A stretch of 64,000 nt of DNA from Thalassolituus sp. UBA1087. GTDB taxonomy: Bacteria; Pseudomonadota; Gammaproteobacteria; Pseudomonadales; Oceanobacteraceae. Shown piece after piece: positions 9,353-18,028 of this stretch. The notes beneath the pieces are model-generated. The model was not told where the DNA came from. It made no database searches and was given only the letters and a program-made list of their open reading frames with translations. Where the stretch lies: the NCBI GenBank assembly GCA_002314145.1, contig DCCG01000046.1, positions 68,694-132,693 of the forward strand, in the 5' to 3' direction. The position numbers and the translations under genes were made by a program. Each line of letters opens with the position of its first letter. Within the stretch, counting starts at the first letter, position 1.

Positions 9353-10987
9353 ATGCCCAACACACAAAATTCACCCATTCGCATCGCTATGGCTCAGAAC
9401 AACTTTCTGGTTGGTGATATTCAGGGTAATACCGATCTGATCATCCAGGCTGCCCGGGAGGCGGCTGCAGGAGGCGCCCGGTTAATCGTCTTCACTGAAC
9501 TGGCCCTGACAGGTTATCCGCCGGAAGATCTGCTGCTGCGATCGAGCCTGCAGTTGCGGGTGGAAGCGGCCTTGCAGCGCATTGCGGATGCTTCATCCGA
9601 CATTGCGATTGCGGTGGGTTATCCGTGGCGGGAAAATGGAAAACTGTACAATTGTGCCGGTATCTGGTGGGCAGGAAAACAGGTTGCTCATTATGCGAAA
9701 CAGCATCTGCCGAATTATCAGGTATTTGATGAGGAACGTTATTTCTGTGCCGGAGATCAAGCCTGTGTAATTGAATTGTTTGGCCATAAATTAGCGCTGA
9801 CGGTGTGTGAAGATGTCTGGTTTCCGGGACCGGTTGAGAAGGCCGCCGCGGCCGGAGCCGAATTAATACTGAATCTCAACGCCTCGCCGTTCCATATCGG
9901 CAAGCAGACAGAACGGGTTACCAGACTGCAGAATCATGCCCGTGCGCATGGCATTCCGCTGATTTATGTTAATCAGGTCGGTGGTCAGGATGAACTGGTG
10001 TTCGACGGCGCATCCTTTGCCGTGTCGGGGAACGGTGACACTGTGTTGCAGATGCCGGCCTATGCAACCAGTCAGGGGATGGTTGACTGGGACGGCAGCC
10101 AGTTGCGGGCCCTGTCAGAAAGTCATGAGGCGCATGAAAGCCGGCTTGCCAGTCTTTACCAGGCACTGGTGGTGGGCGTGCGCGATTACGTTAATAAAAA
10201 CCGTTTCCCGGGCGTTATTCTCGGGCTGTCCGGTGGCATTGATTCGGCGCTGACGCTGGCAGTAGCGGTGGATGCATTGGGAGCAGAACGGGTGAAAGCA
10301 GTGATGATGCCTTTCACTTATACATCCGGTATGAGCCGTGAAGATGCCGCAGAGCAGGCAGAAACTATGGGCGTGAGATACCGTTCAATTTCCATCGAAC
10401 CCATGTACCGGGAATTTATGGCGGCTCTGGCGCCTGAATTCGACGGCCTGGCTGCCGACACCACGGAAGAAAACCTGCAGTCCCGCTGCCGCGGCGTGCT
10501 GCTCATGGCAATGTCTAATAAAACCGGTGATATGGTGCTGACCACGGGTAATAAAAGTGAAATGGCGGTGGGGTATGCCACCTTATACGGTGATATGGCC
10601 GGTGGTTATGGGGCATTAAAAGACGTCTATAAAACCAATGTCTTCGCTCTGGCGGAGTATCGCAACAGTCTGTCTCCGGTCATTCCGCAGCGGGTGATCG
10701 ATCGTCCGCCGTCGGCGGAGCTTGCGCCGGATCAGGTGGATGAAGACAGTCTGCCACCATACCCGGTACTGGACGCTATTCTGGAAAGTTATATTGAGCA
10801 GGACATGAGCGCAGAAGCCATCATTGCCGCCGGCTATGAGCGTGAGGATGTAATGCGCGTGGTAAGACTGGTGGATATCAACGAATACAAACGCCGTCAG
10901 GCGCCTATCGGTGTACGGGTAACTCCCCGGGGGTTTGGACGTGATCGCCGTTACCCGGTGACCAATGGCTGGAAAGCGGGTATTTAA
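9353..10987 (+). CDS. nadE: Glutamine-dependent NAD+ synthetase
   Basis: Last step of NAD synthesis: amidation of nicotinate adenine dinucleotide, using ammonia released from glutamine. The 544-residue protein has an N-terminal nitrilase-type glutaminase with the Glu-Lys-Cys triad: Glu49 (FTELALTGYPPEDL), Lys116 (YAKQHLPNY) and Cys152 (TVCEDVWF). The C-terminal ATP-pyrophosphatase domain has SGGIDS at residues 293-298. It is divergent from pilS with 141 bases between the starts, and it ends at a strong bidirectional terminator. nadC, an earlier step of the same pathway, is also in this window. Confidence 0.95.
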   Translation: MPNTQNSPIRIAMAQNNFLVGDIQGNTDLIIQAAREAAAGGARLIVFTELALTGYPPEDLLLRSSLQLRVEAALQRIADASSDIAIAVGYPWRENGKLYNCAGIWWAGKQVAHYAKQHLPNYQVFDEERYFCAGDQACVIELFGHKLALTVCEDVWFPGPVEKAAAAGAELILNLNASPFHIGKQTERVTRLQNHARAHGIPLIYVNQVGGQDELVFDGASFAVSGNGDTVLQMPAYATSQGMVDWDGSQLRALSESHEAHESRLASLYQALVVGVRDYVNKNRFPGVILGLSGGIDSALTLAVAVDALGAERVKAVMMPFTYTSGMSREDAAEQAETMGVRYRSISIEPMYREFMAALAPEFDGLAADTTEENLQSRCRGVLLMAMSNKTGDMVLTTGNKSEMAVGYATLYGDMAGGYGALKDVYKTNVFALAEYRNSLSPVIPQRVIDRPPSAELAPDQVDEDSLPPYPVLDAILESYIEQDMSAEAIIAAGYEREDVMRVVRLVDINEYKRRQAPIGVRVTPRGFGRDRRYPVTNGWKAGI

Positions 10988-11003
10988 ACCCTGTTGCAGT
11001 CAC

Positions 11004-11033
11004 AAAAAAGCCCGCCATCCGGCGGGCTTTTTT
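11004..11033. terminator. Bidirectional intrinsic terminator between nadE and bamD
   Basis: The stem GCCCGCC/GGCGGGC with loop ATCC is flanked by six A on the left and six T on the right. It can therefore end transcription of both converging genes, nadE (stop 10987) and bamD (stop 11054). Confidence 0.92.
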
Positions 11034-11053
11034 GTCTGTGACTGACAGCAATC

Positions 11054-11887
11054 TCAGTCTTCAGCGGAATCCAGCAGACCAAAACTGATGATGTTCCAGA
11101 ACGAACGACGGTCAACCATGGCCAGCCCTGAGTTAACAAAACGCCCGTCTTCCAGCTGCGGATGATCAGGGTAGTTCAGTTTCAGCAGCGCCAGCGACTG
11201 ATTGGCTTCCTGCTGCATGCCCAGTGCTTCGTAGGCCTCGATCTGAATCGCCATGGCATCGGCCACTGCCTCTGTTTTCTGATAATGCAGTAACACGTCG
11301 GTACAGCGGTTGGCGGCCGCCATATAGGCATGTCGTTTCATGTAGTAACGGGCAATTTCAATTTCGTGAGAGGCCAGTCGTTCACGCAGAAAGATCATCC
11401 GTGCTCTGGCGTCTGCCGTGTAAGGGCTGTCAGGGAAACGGATCAGTAACTCTGAAAAATGCTTAAACGCATCCTGCAGCGGTGTTGGATCGCGCCGCGC
11501 AGTCTCTTTATCGAAATAGCGCTCGACCAGCACAAAACTCATCTCATAGGTTGCCAGCCCGCGCATATAATAAGCGTAGTCGACCTGTTCATGCAGTGGG
11601 TGCAGGCGGATAAAACGCTCGGTATCGGCCAGTACGGCTTCCATATCGGACGTCATATAATGGGCGTAAATCAGCTCCAGCTGAGCCTGTTCGGCATAGC
11701 GGCCGAAAGGATACAGGGATTCCAGCTGTTCCAGGCGATCAATGGCAATCAGGAAGTTTTTGTTGTTCAGGGCATCCCGGGCTTCCTGATAGAACGTCTG
11801 TTCGGTTTTTTCTTCCGGTTTTTGCGGCGCAGAAGAGCAGGCAGAGATCAGAACGGCGAGAATAACCAGCAACCAGCGGGTGTTCAT
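11054..11887 (-). CDS. bamD: Outer membrane assembly lipoprotein BamD (ComL)
   Basis: Essential lipoprotein of the BAM complex that folds beta-barrel proteins into the outer membrane. The ATG at 11887 gives a lipoprotein signal (MNTRWLLVILAVLISACSS) with lipobox Cys17; longer in-frame starts would bury it. Five TPR-like helix pairs follow, including TFYQEARDAL, FGRYAEQAQLELIYAHY, YAYYMRGLATYEM and FPDSPYTADARARM. At 277 residues it is normal BamD length. It is divergent from rluD, the same arrangement as in Pseudomonas, with 119 bases between the starts. Confidence 0.93.
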   Translation of the reverse strand: MNTRWLLVILAVLISACSSAPQKPEEKTEQTFYQEARDALNNKNFLIAIDRLEQLESLYPFGRYAEQAQLELIYAHYMTSDMEAVLADTERFIRLHPLHEQVDYAYYMRGLATYEMSFVLVERYFDKETARRDPTPLQDAFKHFSELLIRFPDSPYTADARARMIFLRERLASHEIEIARYYMKRHAYMAAANRCTDVLLHYQKTEAVADAMAIQIEAYEALGMQQEANQSLALLKLNYPDHPQLEDGRFVNSGLAMVDRRSFWNIISFGLLDSAED

Positions 11888-12006
11888 GGAGTGTGCACCT
11901 GAATATCGATATAATTTCACAAAGCGCCGTATTAAAGCACAGACCTGCGACAGCCCCAAACGCTGTGCGTTAGCCGGCGCATCTGACAGTCTACCAGCGG
12001 AGCCAT

Positions 12007-12960
12007 ATGAGTCATCAGATTTCACAACACGCAGAAGTTCCATACGAACTGGGTAATAAGCGCCTGGATCAGGTTGCCGCCCAATTGTTTCCGGATTACT
12101 CCCGCTCGCGCCTGCAGCAATGGATTAAAGACGGCCAGCTCAGGGTGGACGGGCAGACACTGCGTGCCCGGGACAAACTCACCGGGGGCGAAACGCTGAC
12201 CCTAGACGCTGAGCTGACCGCCGAGGGAGACTGGCAGGCGGAAGATATTCCGCTGGATATCGTTTATGAAGATGACGACATCCTGGTGCTGAATAAACAG
12301 GCCGGGCTGGTGGTGCACCCGGCGGCCGGCAATTACGAAGGCACTTTGCTGAATGGCCTGCTGCATCATTGCCCGGCGCTGGAGAACATTCCCCGCGCAG
12401 GTATCGTACACCGGCTTGATAAAGACACTACCGGGCTTATGGTGGTGGCCAAAACACTGCAGGCGCAGACCAGTCTGGTGGCTCAGCTGCAGGATCGCTC
12501 CATGGGGCGGGAGTATGAAGCCGTTGTGCAGGGCGTTATGACGGGTGGGGGAAAAGTGGATCAACCCATCGGGCGTCATGGCACGCAACGTACCAAGATG
12601 ACGGTCACGCCGACCGGTAAGGAAGCCGTGACTCATTACCGGGTGCTGCATAAATTTCCGACACACACCTATATCCGCCTGAAGCTTGAGACCGGCCGTA
12701 CTCACCAGATCCGCGTGCATATGGCACACATCGGCTACCCGCTGGTGGGGGATGCGGCATACGCCGCCCGTACCCGTCTGACCAAAGGCATTGGTCCGGC
12801 CCTGCGTGAAACGTTACTGAACTTCAAACGTCAGGCGCTGCACGCGCGCAAACTTGGGCTGATGCATCCGGCGACGGGTGAACCAATGGAGTGGGAAGTG
12901 GAGCTGCCGGACGACTTTGTTGATTTACTGGCCGCCCTGGAAGCGGATGCTGATGAGTAA
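12007..12960 (+). CDS. rluD: 23S rRNA pseudouridine synthase D
   Basis: Forms the helix 69 pseudouridines of 23S rRNA (positions 1911, 1915 and 1917 in E. coli numbering). The protein is 317 residues. An S4 RNA-binding domain covers about residues 18-80 (RLDQVAAQLFPDYSRSRLQQ). The catalytic motif HRLDKDTTGL has the nucleophile at Asp138. GRTHQIRVHMAHIGYPLVGD is the usual RluA-family C-terminal motif. CGGAG lies just before the ATG. It overlaps pgeF by 8 bases. Confidence 0.95.
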   Translation: MSHQISQHAEVPYELGNKRLDQVAAQLFPDYSRSRLQQWIKDGQLRVDGQTLRARDKLTGGETLTLDAELTAEGDWQAEDIPLDIVYEDDDILVLNKQAGLVVHPAAGNYEGTLLNGLLHHCPALENIPRAGIVHRLDKDTTGLMVVAKTLQAQTSLVAQLQDRSMGREYEAVVQGVMTGGGKVDQPIGRHGTQRTKMTVTPTGKEAVTHYRVLHKFPTHTYIRLKLETGRTHQIRVHMAHIGYPLVGDAAYAARTRLTKGIGPALRETLLNFKRQALHARKLGLMHPATGEPMEWEVELPDDFVDLLAALEADADE

Positions 12961-13690
12961 TCAGCAGCCTGCTGCCGGCGGTTTTGTCCCCGACTGGACG
13001 TTGCCGGCAGGCGTTGCTGCCTTTGTCACTACCCGCTGTGGTGGTGTATCTGTGCCACCTTATGACAGTAACAATCTGGGGACGCACGTCGGTGATGATG
13101 CATTGAGCGTTGCCGAAAACCGCCGGCGCCTGGTGTCTGCTGTGGCCGGGCTGGATGAGATTCAGTGGCTGGATCAGGTGCATGGGGCGGACGTGATTGA
13201 GGCCGTTGGGGACGGCCAGGTCCACACCGCCGATGCTCAGTTCTCTGGCCGGCCGGGCCTCGGCTGTGCCGTCCTCACGGCAGACTGTCTGCCGGTTTTA
13301 TTCTGCAATCAACAGGGCACACGGGTGGCTGCTGCCCATGCCGGCTGGCGTGGTCTTGCCGCAGGCGTGCTGCTGAATACGCTGGCCGTATTTGATGATC
13401 CCGCTGACGTGCGGGCGTATCTCGGTCCGGCCATTGGACCGGCAGCTTTTGAAGTGGGGCCGGAGGTCCGCAGGGCGTTTGCCGGGGCACCGGATGAGTG
13501 TTTCCGCAAGGGCAAAGGAGACCGGCTGTTGGCGGATCTTTATGGGCTGGCACGCTGGCAACTCGGTAATGCGGGCGTGTCTCAGATCTGTGGGGGGGAT
13601 TTCTGCACTTACACCGAACGGCAGCGTTTTTATTCCTATCGTCGTGACCGGCTGACGGGGCGTCAGGCCAGCCTTATCTGGCTGGTCTGA
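12953..13690 (+). CDS. pgeF: Peptidoglycan editing factor PgeF (YfiH, laccase-domain family)
   Basis: Member of the multicopper polyphenol oxidase/YfiH family, which in E. coli removes mis-incorporated L-Ser from peptidoglycan precursors. The 245-residue product starts at ATG 12953 inside the end of rluD, implying coupled translation. Family motifs are present: TTRCGGVS near residue 25, QVHGADV, LTADCLPVLFC with the zinc-site Cys, AAAHAGWRGL with the active-site His, and the C-terminal GGDFCTYTE and FYSYRRD. The rluD-pgeF pairing is widely conserved in gammaproteobacteria. Confidence 0.9.
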   Translation: MSNQQPAAGGFVPDWTLPAGVAAFVTTRCGGVSVPPYDSNNLGTHVGDDALSVAENRRRLVSAVAGLDEIQWLDQVHGADVIEAVGDGQVHTADAQFSGRPGLGCAVLTADCLPVLFCNQQGTRVAAAHAGWRGLAAGVLLNTLAVFDDPADVRAYLGPAIGPAAFEVGPEVRRAFAGAPDECFRKGKGDRLLADLYGLARWQLGNAGVSQICGGDFCTYTERQRFYSYRRDRLTGRQASLIWLV

Positions 13691-13702
13691 CAACATATCT
13701 GA

Positions 13703-14152
13703 TCAGTTACAATACTGTTTAATCAGCTGGTTGGCTTTGGCAATTTCCTGCTTGCGCTGTGCATCATCCAGCGGAGCGATAGAGCCGTCTTCCTGTACGA
13801 ATTTGCGACTGAAATTGTTAGTAATACTTTGTTTGTATTGTCTGGCCTGCCGGCAGTTTGACTGACGTTCGTCCTTACTCAGTTTCTGCTCCTGTGGTTT
13901 TTCACCTTCTGCTGCCTCTTCATCGCCGGACTTCCAGGCAGGCAGACTGTAAGCCTCAGCATTTTTGCCGGGCTTCTGAACTTTCACATTGTACCGTTCA
14001 GCTTTGTGTGAGCTGCCTCCCGGTGGTTGACTGCCAAAATGAGTCTGGCCTTTGTCATCGACCCAGCGATAAATATCACCGGCGGTGGCAACGGAAGATA
14101 CGAAAAATAACATCGTCATTATGCAGGATGTGACGGATTTCAAATTTATCAT
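13703..14152 (-). CDS. DUF4124-domain exported protein
   Basis: Small exported protein of about 149 residues when started at ATG 14152, which places a signal peptide at the N-terminus (MINLKSVTSCIMTMLFFVSSVATAG). Right after it is a DUF4124 motif, GDIYRWVDDKGQTHFGSQPP. The rest is charged and probably helical, with Cys at SNCRQARQYK and near the C-terminus (QYCN). No biochemical function is established for DUF4124 proteins. It converges with pgeF with only 12 bases between the stops. Longer in-frame starts would add an unlikely leader. Confidence 0.8.
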   Translation of the reverse strand: MINLKSVTSCIMTMLFFVSSVATAGDIYRWVDDKGQTHFGSQPPGGSSHKAERYNVKVQKPGKNAEAYSLPAWKSGDEEAAEGEKPQEQKLSKDERQSNCRQARQYKQSITNNFSRKFVQEDGSIAPLDDAQRKQEIAKANQLIKQYCN

Positions 14153-14506
14153 CCGTAAGGCCTCACCGAGTAGTAAACAGGGCTTCACGTTCGTAAAAAC
14201 CACGTGATTTGTCAAGGATTTAGAGCGCATTTCAACTGGACATAAACAGCGAAAATGCTAGAATTACGCCGCTTTTGCCAGCCGGCGCGCATCCACCAGT
14301 GTATAGCCGTCTGGCAATAACAGCTTCGGGTCCGGTTATCTCCGGCCCGGTTCAGACTCGGCGTCCTCGACCAGGCAACGAGCTTCTGATGAATAACTAC
14401 AAGTTAATCATCCAGCCTGAGAGAGCCTTTATGTTGTTTCTGGCTCAAATCGCATTGAAAACAGATACCCAAGCTCCCCGTGGAGCATGTGAAAGAGGAT
14501 AGTACG
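14153..14506. other. Intergenic region upstream of ilvI: leader with a small ORF
   Basis: This 354-base stretch separates the divergent DUF4124 gene and ilvI. It contains a likely promoter (14237-14264) and a 37-codon open frame from ATG 14389 to TAG 14500-14502, which ends 4 bases before the ilvI GTG. The small frame is fairly rich in Leu, Ile and Phe (for example MLFLAQIAL) but shows no run of branched-chain codons and has a poor ribosome binding site. A short stem, GCTCC/GGAGC, lies at 14472-14485. I see no T-tract attenuator. I do not call the small frame a gene. Confidence 0.4.
14237..14264 (+). promoter_or_regulatory. Candidate sigma-70 promoter for ilvI-ilvH
   Basis: TGGACA (-35) and TAGAAT (-10) are separated by 16 bases. 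The -10 is preceded by TGC, giving an extended -10. It lies about 240 bases upstream of ilvI, which would leave a long leader. Called by eye only. Confidence 0.45.
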
Positions 14507-16231
14507 GTGGAATTACTTTCCGGCGGAGAAATGCTGGTTCGTGCACTGCACGAAGCAGGTGTTGAATACATTTACGGTTACCCCGGTGGCTCGCTGCTGC
14601 ACGTCTATGATGCTCTGTACCGACAGAGCGCCGTAAAGCATGTATTGGTCCGTCACGAGCAAGCGGCTGCTCACATGGCTGATGGCTACGCTCGTGCGAC
14701 CGGCAAGCCAGGTGTGGTCATGGTGACATCAGGTCCGGGCGCGACCAATACCATCACAGGTATTGCCACGGCGTTTACCGATTCAGTTCCTATGGTCGTC
14801 ATCTCTGGTCAGGTGATGAGCTTTCTGGTGGGCGATGATGCTTTCCAGGAAACCGATATGCTGGGTGTGTCACGGCCGATCGTGAAACACAGTTTTGCAG
14901 TGACCCGCCCGGAAGATATTCCTGAGCTGGTGGCAAAAGCGTTTCATATTGCCAGCACGGGCCGTCCCGGTCCGGTGGTGATTGATATTCCCAAAGATAT
15001 GACCATGCCGAATGAGCGTTATGAATACGCTTATCCGAAGAAGGTCAAACTGCGTTCATACACGCCCCCGCAGCGCGGTCATTCCGGTCAGATCAAAAAA
15101 GCGGTCGATCTGTTACTGAAAGCCAAGCGTCCGGTTATTTATTCCGGCGGTGGTGTGATTCTCGATGGCAGTTCCGACAAGTTGCGCCAGCTGGTTGACC
15201 GGCTCAACGCTCCCTGCACCAATACCCTGATGGGGCTGGGTGCCTATCCGGGAACCGGTGAGCGTTTTGTTGGCATGCTGGGCATGCACGGCAGCTATGA
15301 AGCCAACATGACGATGCATCATGCGGATGTCATCCTGGCCATCGGCGCACGCTTTGATGACCGCGTGACCAATGCGACGGATAAGTTCTGCCCGGATGCC
15401 AAGATCATTCACATTGATATTGATCCGTCATCCATCTCCAAAACCATTATCGCCGATGTCCCCATTGTGGGTCCGGTGGGCAATGTTCTGGATGAAATGA
15501 CAGCCCTGCTGGACGAATCGGATGAAACACCGGACAGCGAAGCACTGGATGCCTGGTGGAAGCAGATCAACGAATGGCGTCAGCGTCACGGCATGCGCTA
15601 TGAGAAAAATGACAATGGTCTGATGAAGCCACAGGAAGTCATTGAAAGCCTGTGGCAGGCCACCCGCGGGGATGCTTATATCACCTCGGATGTGGGTCAG
15701 CACCAGATGTTTGCTGCACAGTACTATAAATTCGATAAGCCTAACCGCTGGATCAACTCCGGTGGTCTGGGCACGATGGGCTTCGGTTTTCCGGCGGCCA
15801 TGGGGGTGAAGATGAACTTCCCCGATGAAATGGTTGTGTGCGTTACCGGTGAAGGCTCTATTCAGATGAATATTCAGGAGCTCTCCACCTGTCTGCAATA
15901 CGGTATTCCGGTGAAAATTCTGTGTCTGAACAACGGCTCACTGGGCATGGTTCGACAGTGGCAGGACATGAATTACGAAGGCCGTCACTCCAGCTCTTAT
16001 ATGGAATCGCTGCCTGATTTCGTCAAGCTGGTGGAGTCCTATGGTCACGTCGGCATCCGGGTGACAGAACGCAGTCAGCTGCCACAGGCGATGGAAGATA
16101 CCTTTGGGAAGTACAATAACCGTCTTGTGTTCCTCGACGTTACCGTAGATGAACATGAACACGTGTATCCGATGCAGGTGCCGACCGGTTCCATGCGTGA
16201 TATGTGGCTGAGCAAGACGGAGCGGACCTGA
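14507..16231 (+). CDS. ilvI: Acetolactate synthase large subunit
   Basis: Thiamine-diphosphate enzyme catalysing the first common step of valine, leucine and isoleucine synthesis. Starting at GTG 14507, preceded by AGAGGAT, it has 574 residues, the same length as E. coli IlvI, and begins VELLSGGEMLVRAL. Visible features are YGYPGG, the catalytic Glu in VRHEQAAAHMADGYA, the FAD-domain segment GARFDDRVT, and the ThDP/Mg motif beginning GEGSIQMN. A start at GTG 14480 is possible but adds an atypical leader. The stop is 2 bases before ilvH. Confidence 0.95.
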   Translation: MELLSGGEMLVRALHEAGVEYIYGYPGGSLLHVYDALYRQSAVKHVLVRHEQAAAHMADGYARATGKPGVVMVTSGPGATNTITGIATAFTDSVPMVVISGQVMSFLVGDDAFQETDMLGVSRPIVKHSFAVTRPEDIPELVAKAFHIASTGRPGPVVIDIPKDMTMPNERYEYAYPKKVKLRSYTPPQRGHSGQIKKAVDLLLKAKRPVIYSGGGVILDGSSDKLRQLVDRLNAPCTNTLMGLGAYPGTGERFVGMLGMHGSYEANMTMHHADVILAIGARFDDRVTNATDKFCPDAKIIHIDIDPSSISKTIIADVPIVGPVGNVLDEMTALLDESDETPDSEALDAWWKQINEWRQRHGMRYEKNDNGLMKPQEVIESLWQATRGDAYITSDVGQHQMFAAQYYKFDKPNRWINSGGLGTMGFGFPAAMGVKMNFPDEMVVCVTGEGSIQMNIQELSTCLQYGIPVKILCLNNGSLGMVRQWQDMNYEGRHSSSYMESLPDFVKLVESYGHVGIRVTERSQLPQAMEDTFGKYNNRLVFLDVTVDEHEHVYPMQVPTGSMRDMWLSKTERT

Positions 16232-16233
16232 TC

Positions 16234-16725
16234 ATGAGACACATTATTTCTATTCTGCTGGAAAATGAGCCGGGTGCTTTGTCACGGGTTGTGGGTCTGT
16301 TCGCACAGCGCGGTTACAACATTGAAACCCTGACCGTCGCGCCGACGGAAGACAACACGCTGTCGCGTCTCACCATGACCACCAACGGCGATGACCGTAA
16401 GATTGAGCAGATCACCAAGCAGCTGAATAAGCTGATTGAAGTGGTGAAACTGGTTGATCTGTCTGAAGGTGCACACATTGAGCGTGAGCTGATGCTGATC
16501 AAGGTGAAAGCCGTGGGTGCTCAGCGTGCTGAAATTAAGCGCACCGCGGATATTTTCCGCGGTCAGGTGGTGGATGTTTCGCCCAGCGTGTATACCATTC
16601 AGCTGACGGGTACAACGGATAAGCTGGAAGCTTTTATTGAAGCGATTGGTCCGGGCTGTGTACTGGAAACAGTGCGCTCCGGTGTATCCGGCATCTCCCG
16701 TGGTGAAAAAATTCTGAGCCTGTAA
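16234..16725 (+). CDS. ilvH: Acetolactate synthase small (regulatory) subunit
   Basis: Regulatory subunit that activates IlvI and makes it sensitive to valine. The protein has 163 residues from ATG 16234, the same length as E. coli IlvH. The N-terminal ACT domain begins MRHIISILLENEPGALSRV and continues with GLFAQRGYNIETLTVAPTED, containing the valine-site region. The C-terminal domain has ELMLIKV and the end SGVSGISRGEKIL. An intrinsic terminator follows immediately, so ilvC, which often follows ilvH in pseudomonads, is not in this operon. Confidence 0.95.
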   Translation: MRHIISILLENEPGALSRVVGLFAQRGYNIETLTVAPTEDNTLSRLTMTTNGDDRKIEQITKQLNKLIEVVKLVDLSEGAHIERELMLIKVKAVGAQRAEIKRTADIFRGQVVDVSPSVYTIQLTGTTDKLEAFIEAIGPGCVLETVRSGVSGISRGEKILSL

Positions 16726-16754
16726 GGCCAGCGTTTTTAAGGCGCACAATAAAC

Positions 16755-16782
16755 AGCCCTCATTTTTTATGAGGGCTTTTTT
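16755..16782 (+). terminator. Intrinsic terminator of ilvI-ilvH
   Basis: The stem AGCCCTCAT/ATGAGGGCT with a five-T loop is followed by a T-run. It ends 57 bases after the ilvH stop. It could act only weakly in the other direction, where the downstream side is ACAGCC-rich. Confidence 0.9.
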
Positions 16783-16802
16783 GTGCCTGTCGTCCGGGGG
16801 GA

Positions 16803-17051
16803 TTATTCCTGCTCAGGGTCGAGAAATGCCAGCGATAAAAAACCGGCAAAGGCGCCCAGTACACAAACCACTTCGACACTGCCACTCAGCAGCATCAGGG
16901 TGCCGGTAACAATCCAGCCACTTTTTACCTGCTCCAGACGGCGTCGGTAAAGCCGGGTCCGGGTCCAGTTGAGTTCAGGATAGTCATCGGGCAGGCGGTA
17001 AAAGCGCCGGATGCGATCCAGCAACGGAAGTTTTTCAGGGGATTTTTTCAT
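16803..17051 (-). CDS. Small membrane protein of unknown function
   Basis: An 82-residue product whose family I do not recognise. The first half is basic (LLDRIRRFYRL, then RTRLYRRRLEQ). The second half holds one long or two short hydrophobic helices, roughly residues 44-76 (GWIVTGTLMLLSGSVEVV, then CVLGAFAGFLSLAFL), ending in the acidic DPEQE. The positive-inside rule suggests a cytoplasmic N-terminus. The ATG at 17051 is preceded by AAGGAGG, a strong ribosome binding site that supports expression. It is a single-gene unit between the ilvH terminator and coq7. Confidence 0.65.
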   Translation of the reverse strand: MKKSPEKLPLLDRIRRFYRLPDDYPELNWTRTRLYRRRLEQVKSGWIVTGTLMLLSGSVEVVCVLGAFAGFLSLAFLDPEQE

Positions 17052-17186
17052 ACGGCCTCCTTTACTCTCAGCGTAAAAGAGGACGATATTTTTGCCCGTA
17101 GTACAGCGAAAAAATCTATCAATAACGGGTTAATATAAATGCAGGTTCTGATTCAGGCGGAGGCTGAGCCAGGAATGGGCGCCAGG

Positions 17187-17223
17187 CTGAACAGAAACGG
17201 TGCACTGCACTGTTTCTGTTCAG
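17187..17223. repeat. 12-base inverted repeat downstream of coq7
   Basis: Perfect arms CTGAACAGAAAC and GTTTCTGTTCAG with a 13-base loop, 7 bases beyond the coq7 stop. No T-tract follows on either strand. It may stabilise or end the coq7 mRNA, but it is not a classical intrinsic terminator. Confidence 0.6.
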
Positions 17224-17229
17224 TCAATA

Positions 17230-17898
17230 CTACATCCGGTAAACGGATTTGGTCATCACTTTAGAAACAGCCGTCATAGCCAGCTTCACCGGAAACGGAA
17301 ACTTATGGCCGCCGGCGTTGAGGGCGGTGGTGGCGTGTTTGGCTTCGTCTTCCAGCATCTGCAGCAGCACAGCTTTACTTTTTTCGTCCTGCACCGGCAG
17401 GCTGGTCATATGCTGCGAAAGATGTTTGCACACCTGATCTTCCGTCGCAGCGACAAATCCCAGACTCATTTTATCGGACACCTTGCCGGCGGCAGCACCA
17501 ATCGCGAATGACATGCCGTAAAACAGCGGATTCAGCACACTGGTTGAGCTGCCGAGCTCTTTCACCCGGTTTTCGCACCATACCAGATGGTCAATTTCTT
17601 CACGGGCCGCTTCTTCCATGGCGTCACGGACTTCCGGCAGTTTCGCCGTCAGTGCCTGCCCCTGATACAGCGCCTGCGCACAGACTTCGCCGGTGTGGTT
17701 AATACGCATCAGCCCGGCAGCGTGACCGGCTTCCTGTTCACTGAGTTCGTGATAAGGACGGCTGGCGGCGGGCGAGGGACGGTATTCCCGGGCTGCGCCC
17801 GGTACCAGGGTACGCAGGGCCTGGTCGGCGTTCTGGATCAGCTTATCGAACAGAGAATAGCGGCGGGCGGGTGCTTGCGCAGCTGTGTGTTCAGTCAT
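17230..17898 (-). CDS. coq7: Coq7 demethoxyubiquinone hydroxylase
   Basis: Diiron monooxygenase of ubiquinone synthesis that hydroxylates 2-polyprenyl-3-methyl-6-methoxy-benzoquinol. The ATG at 17898 follows a near-perfect GGAGGT and gives 222 residues. Carboxylate and His ligands appear in family motifs: MRINHTGEVCAQALYQGQ, AAREEIDHLVWCENRV, GFVAATEDQVCKHL and LEDEAKHATTAL, the four-helix-bundle ExxH pattern. The gene stands alone, divergent from the AAA ATPase gene. Confidence 0.95.
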   Translation of the reverse strand: MTEHTAAQAPARRYSLFDKLIQNADQALRTLVPGAAREYRPSPAASRPYHELSEQEAGHAAGLMRINHTGEVCAQALYQGQALTAKLPEVRDAMEEAAREEIDHLVWCENRVKELGSSTSVLNPLFYGMSFAIGAAAGKVSDKMSLGFVAATEDQVCKHLSQHMTSLPVQDEKSKAVLLQMLEDEAKHATTALNAGGHKFPFPVKLAMTAVSKVMTKSVYRM

Positions 17899-18028
17899 AG
17901 TCACCTCCGGATTTTGTTGCATTTTAAGCTATATCCATTCTCTGTGCATCGTCCACATCAAGTGCGACGCACGGTAATGCGTCGCGTTGAGGAACACTGT
18001 TATTATGGAAAAATAACAGGAGGACATT

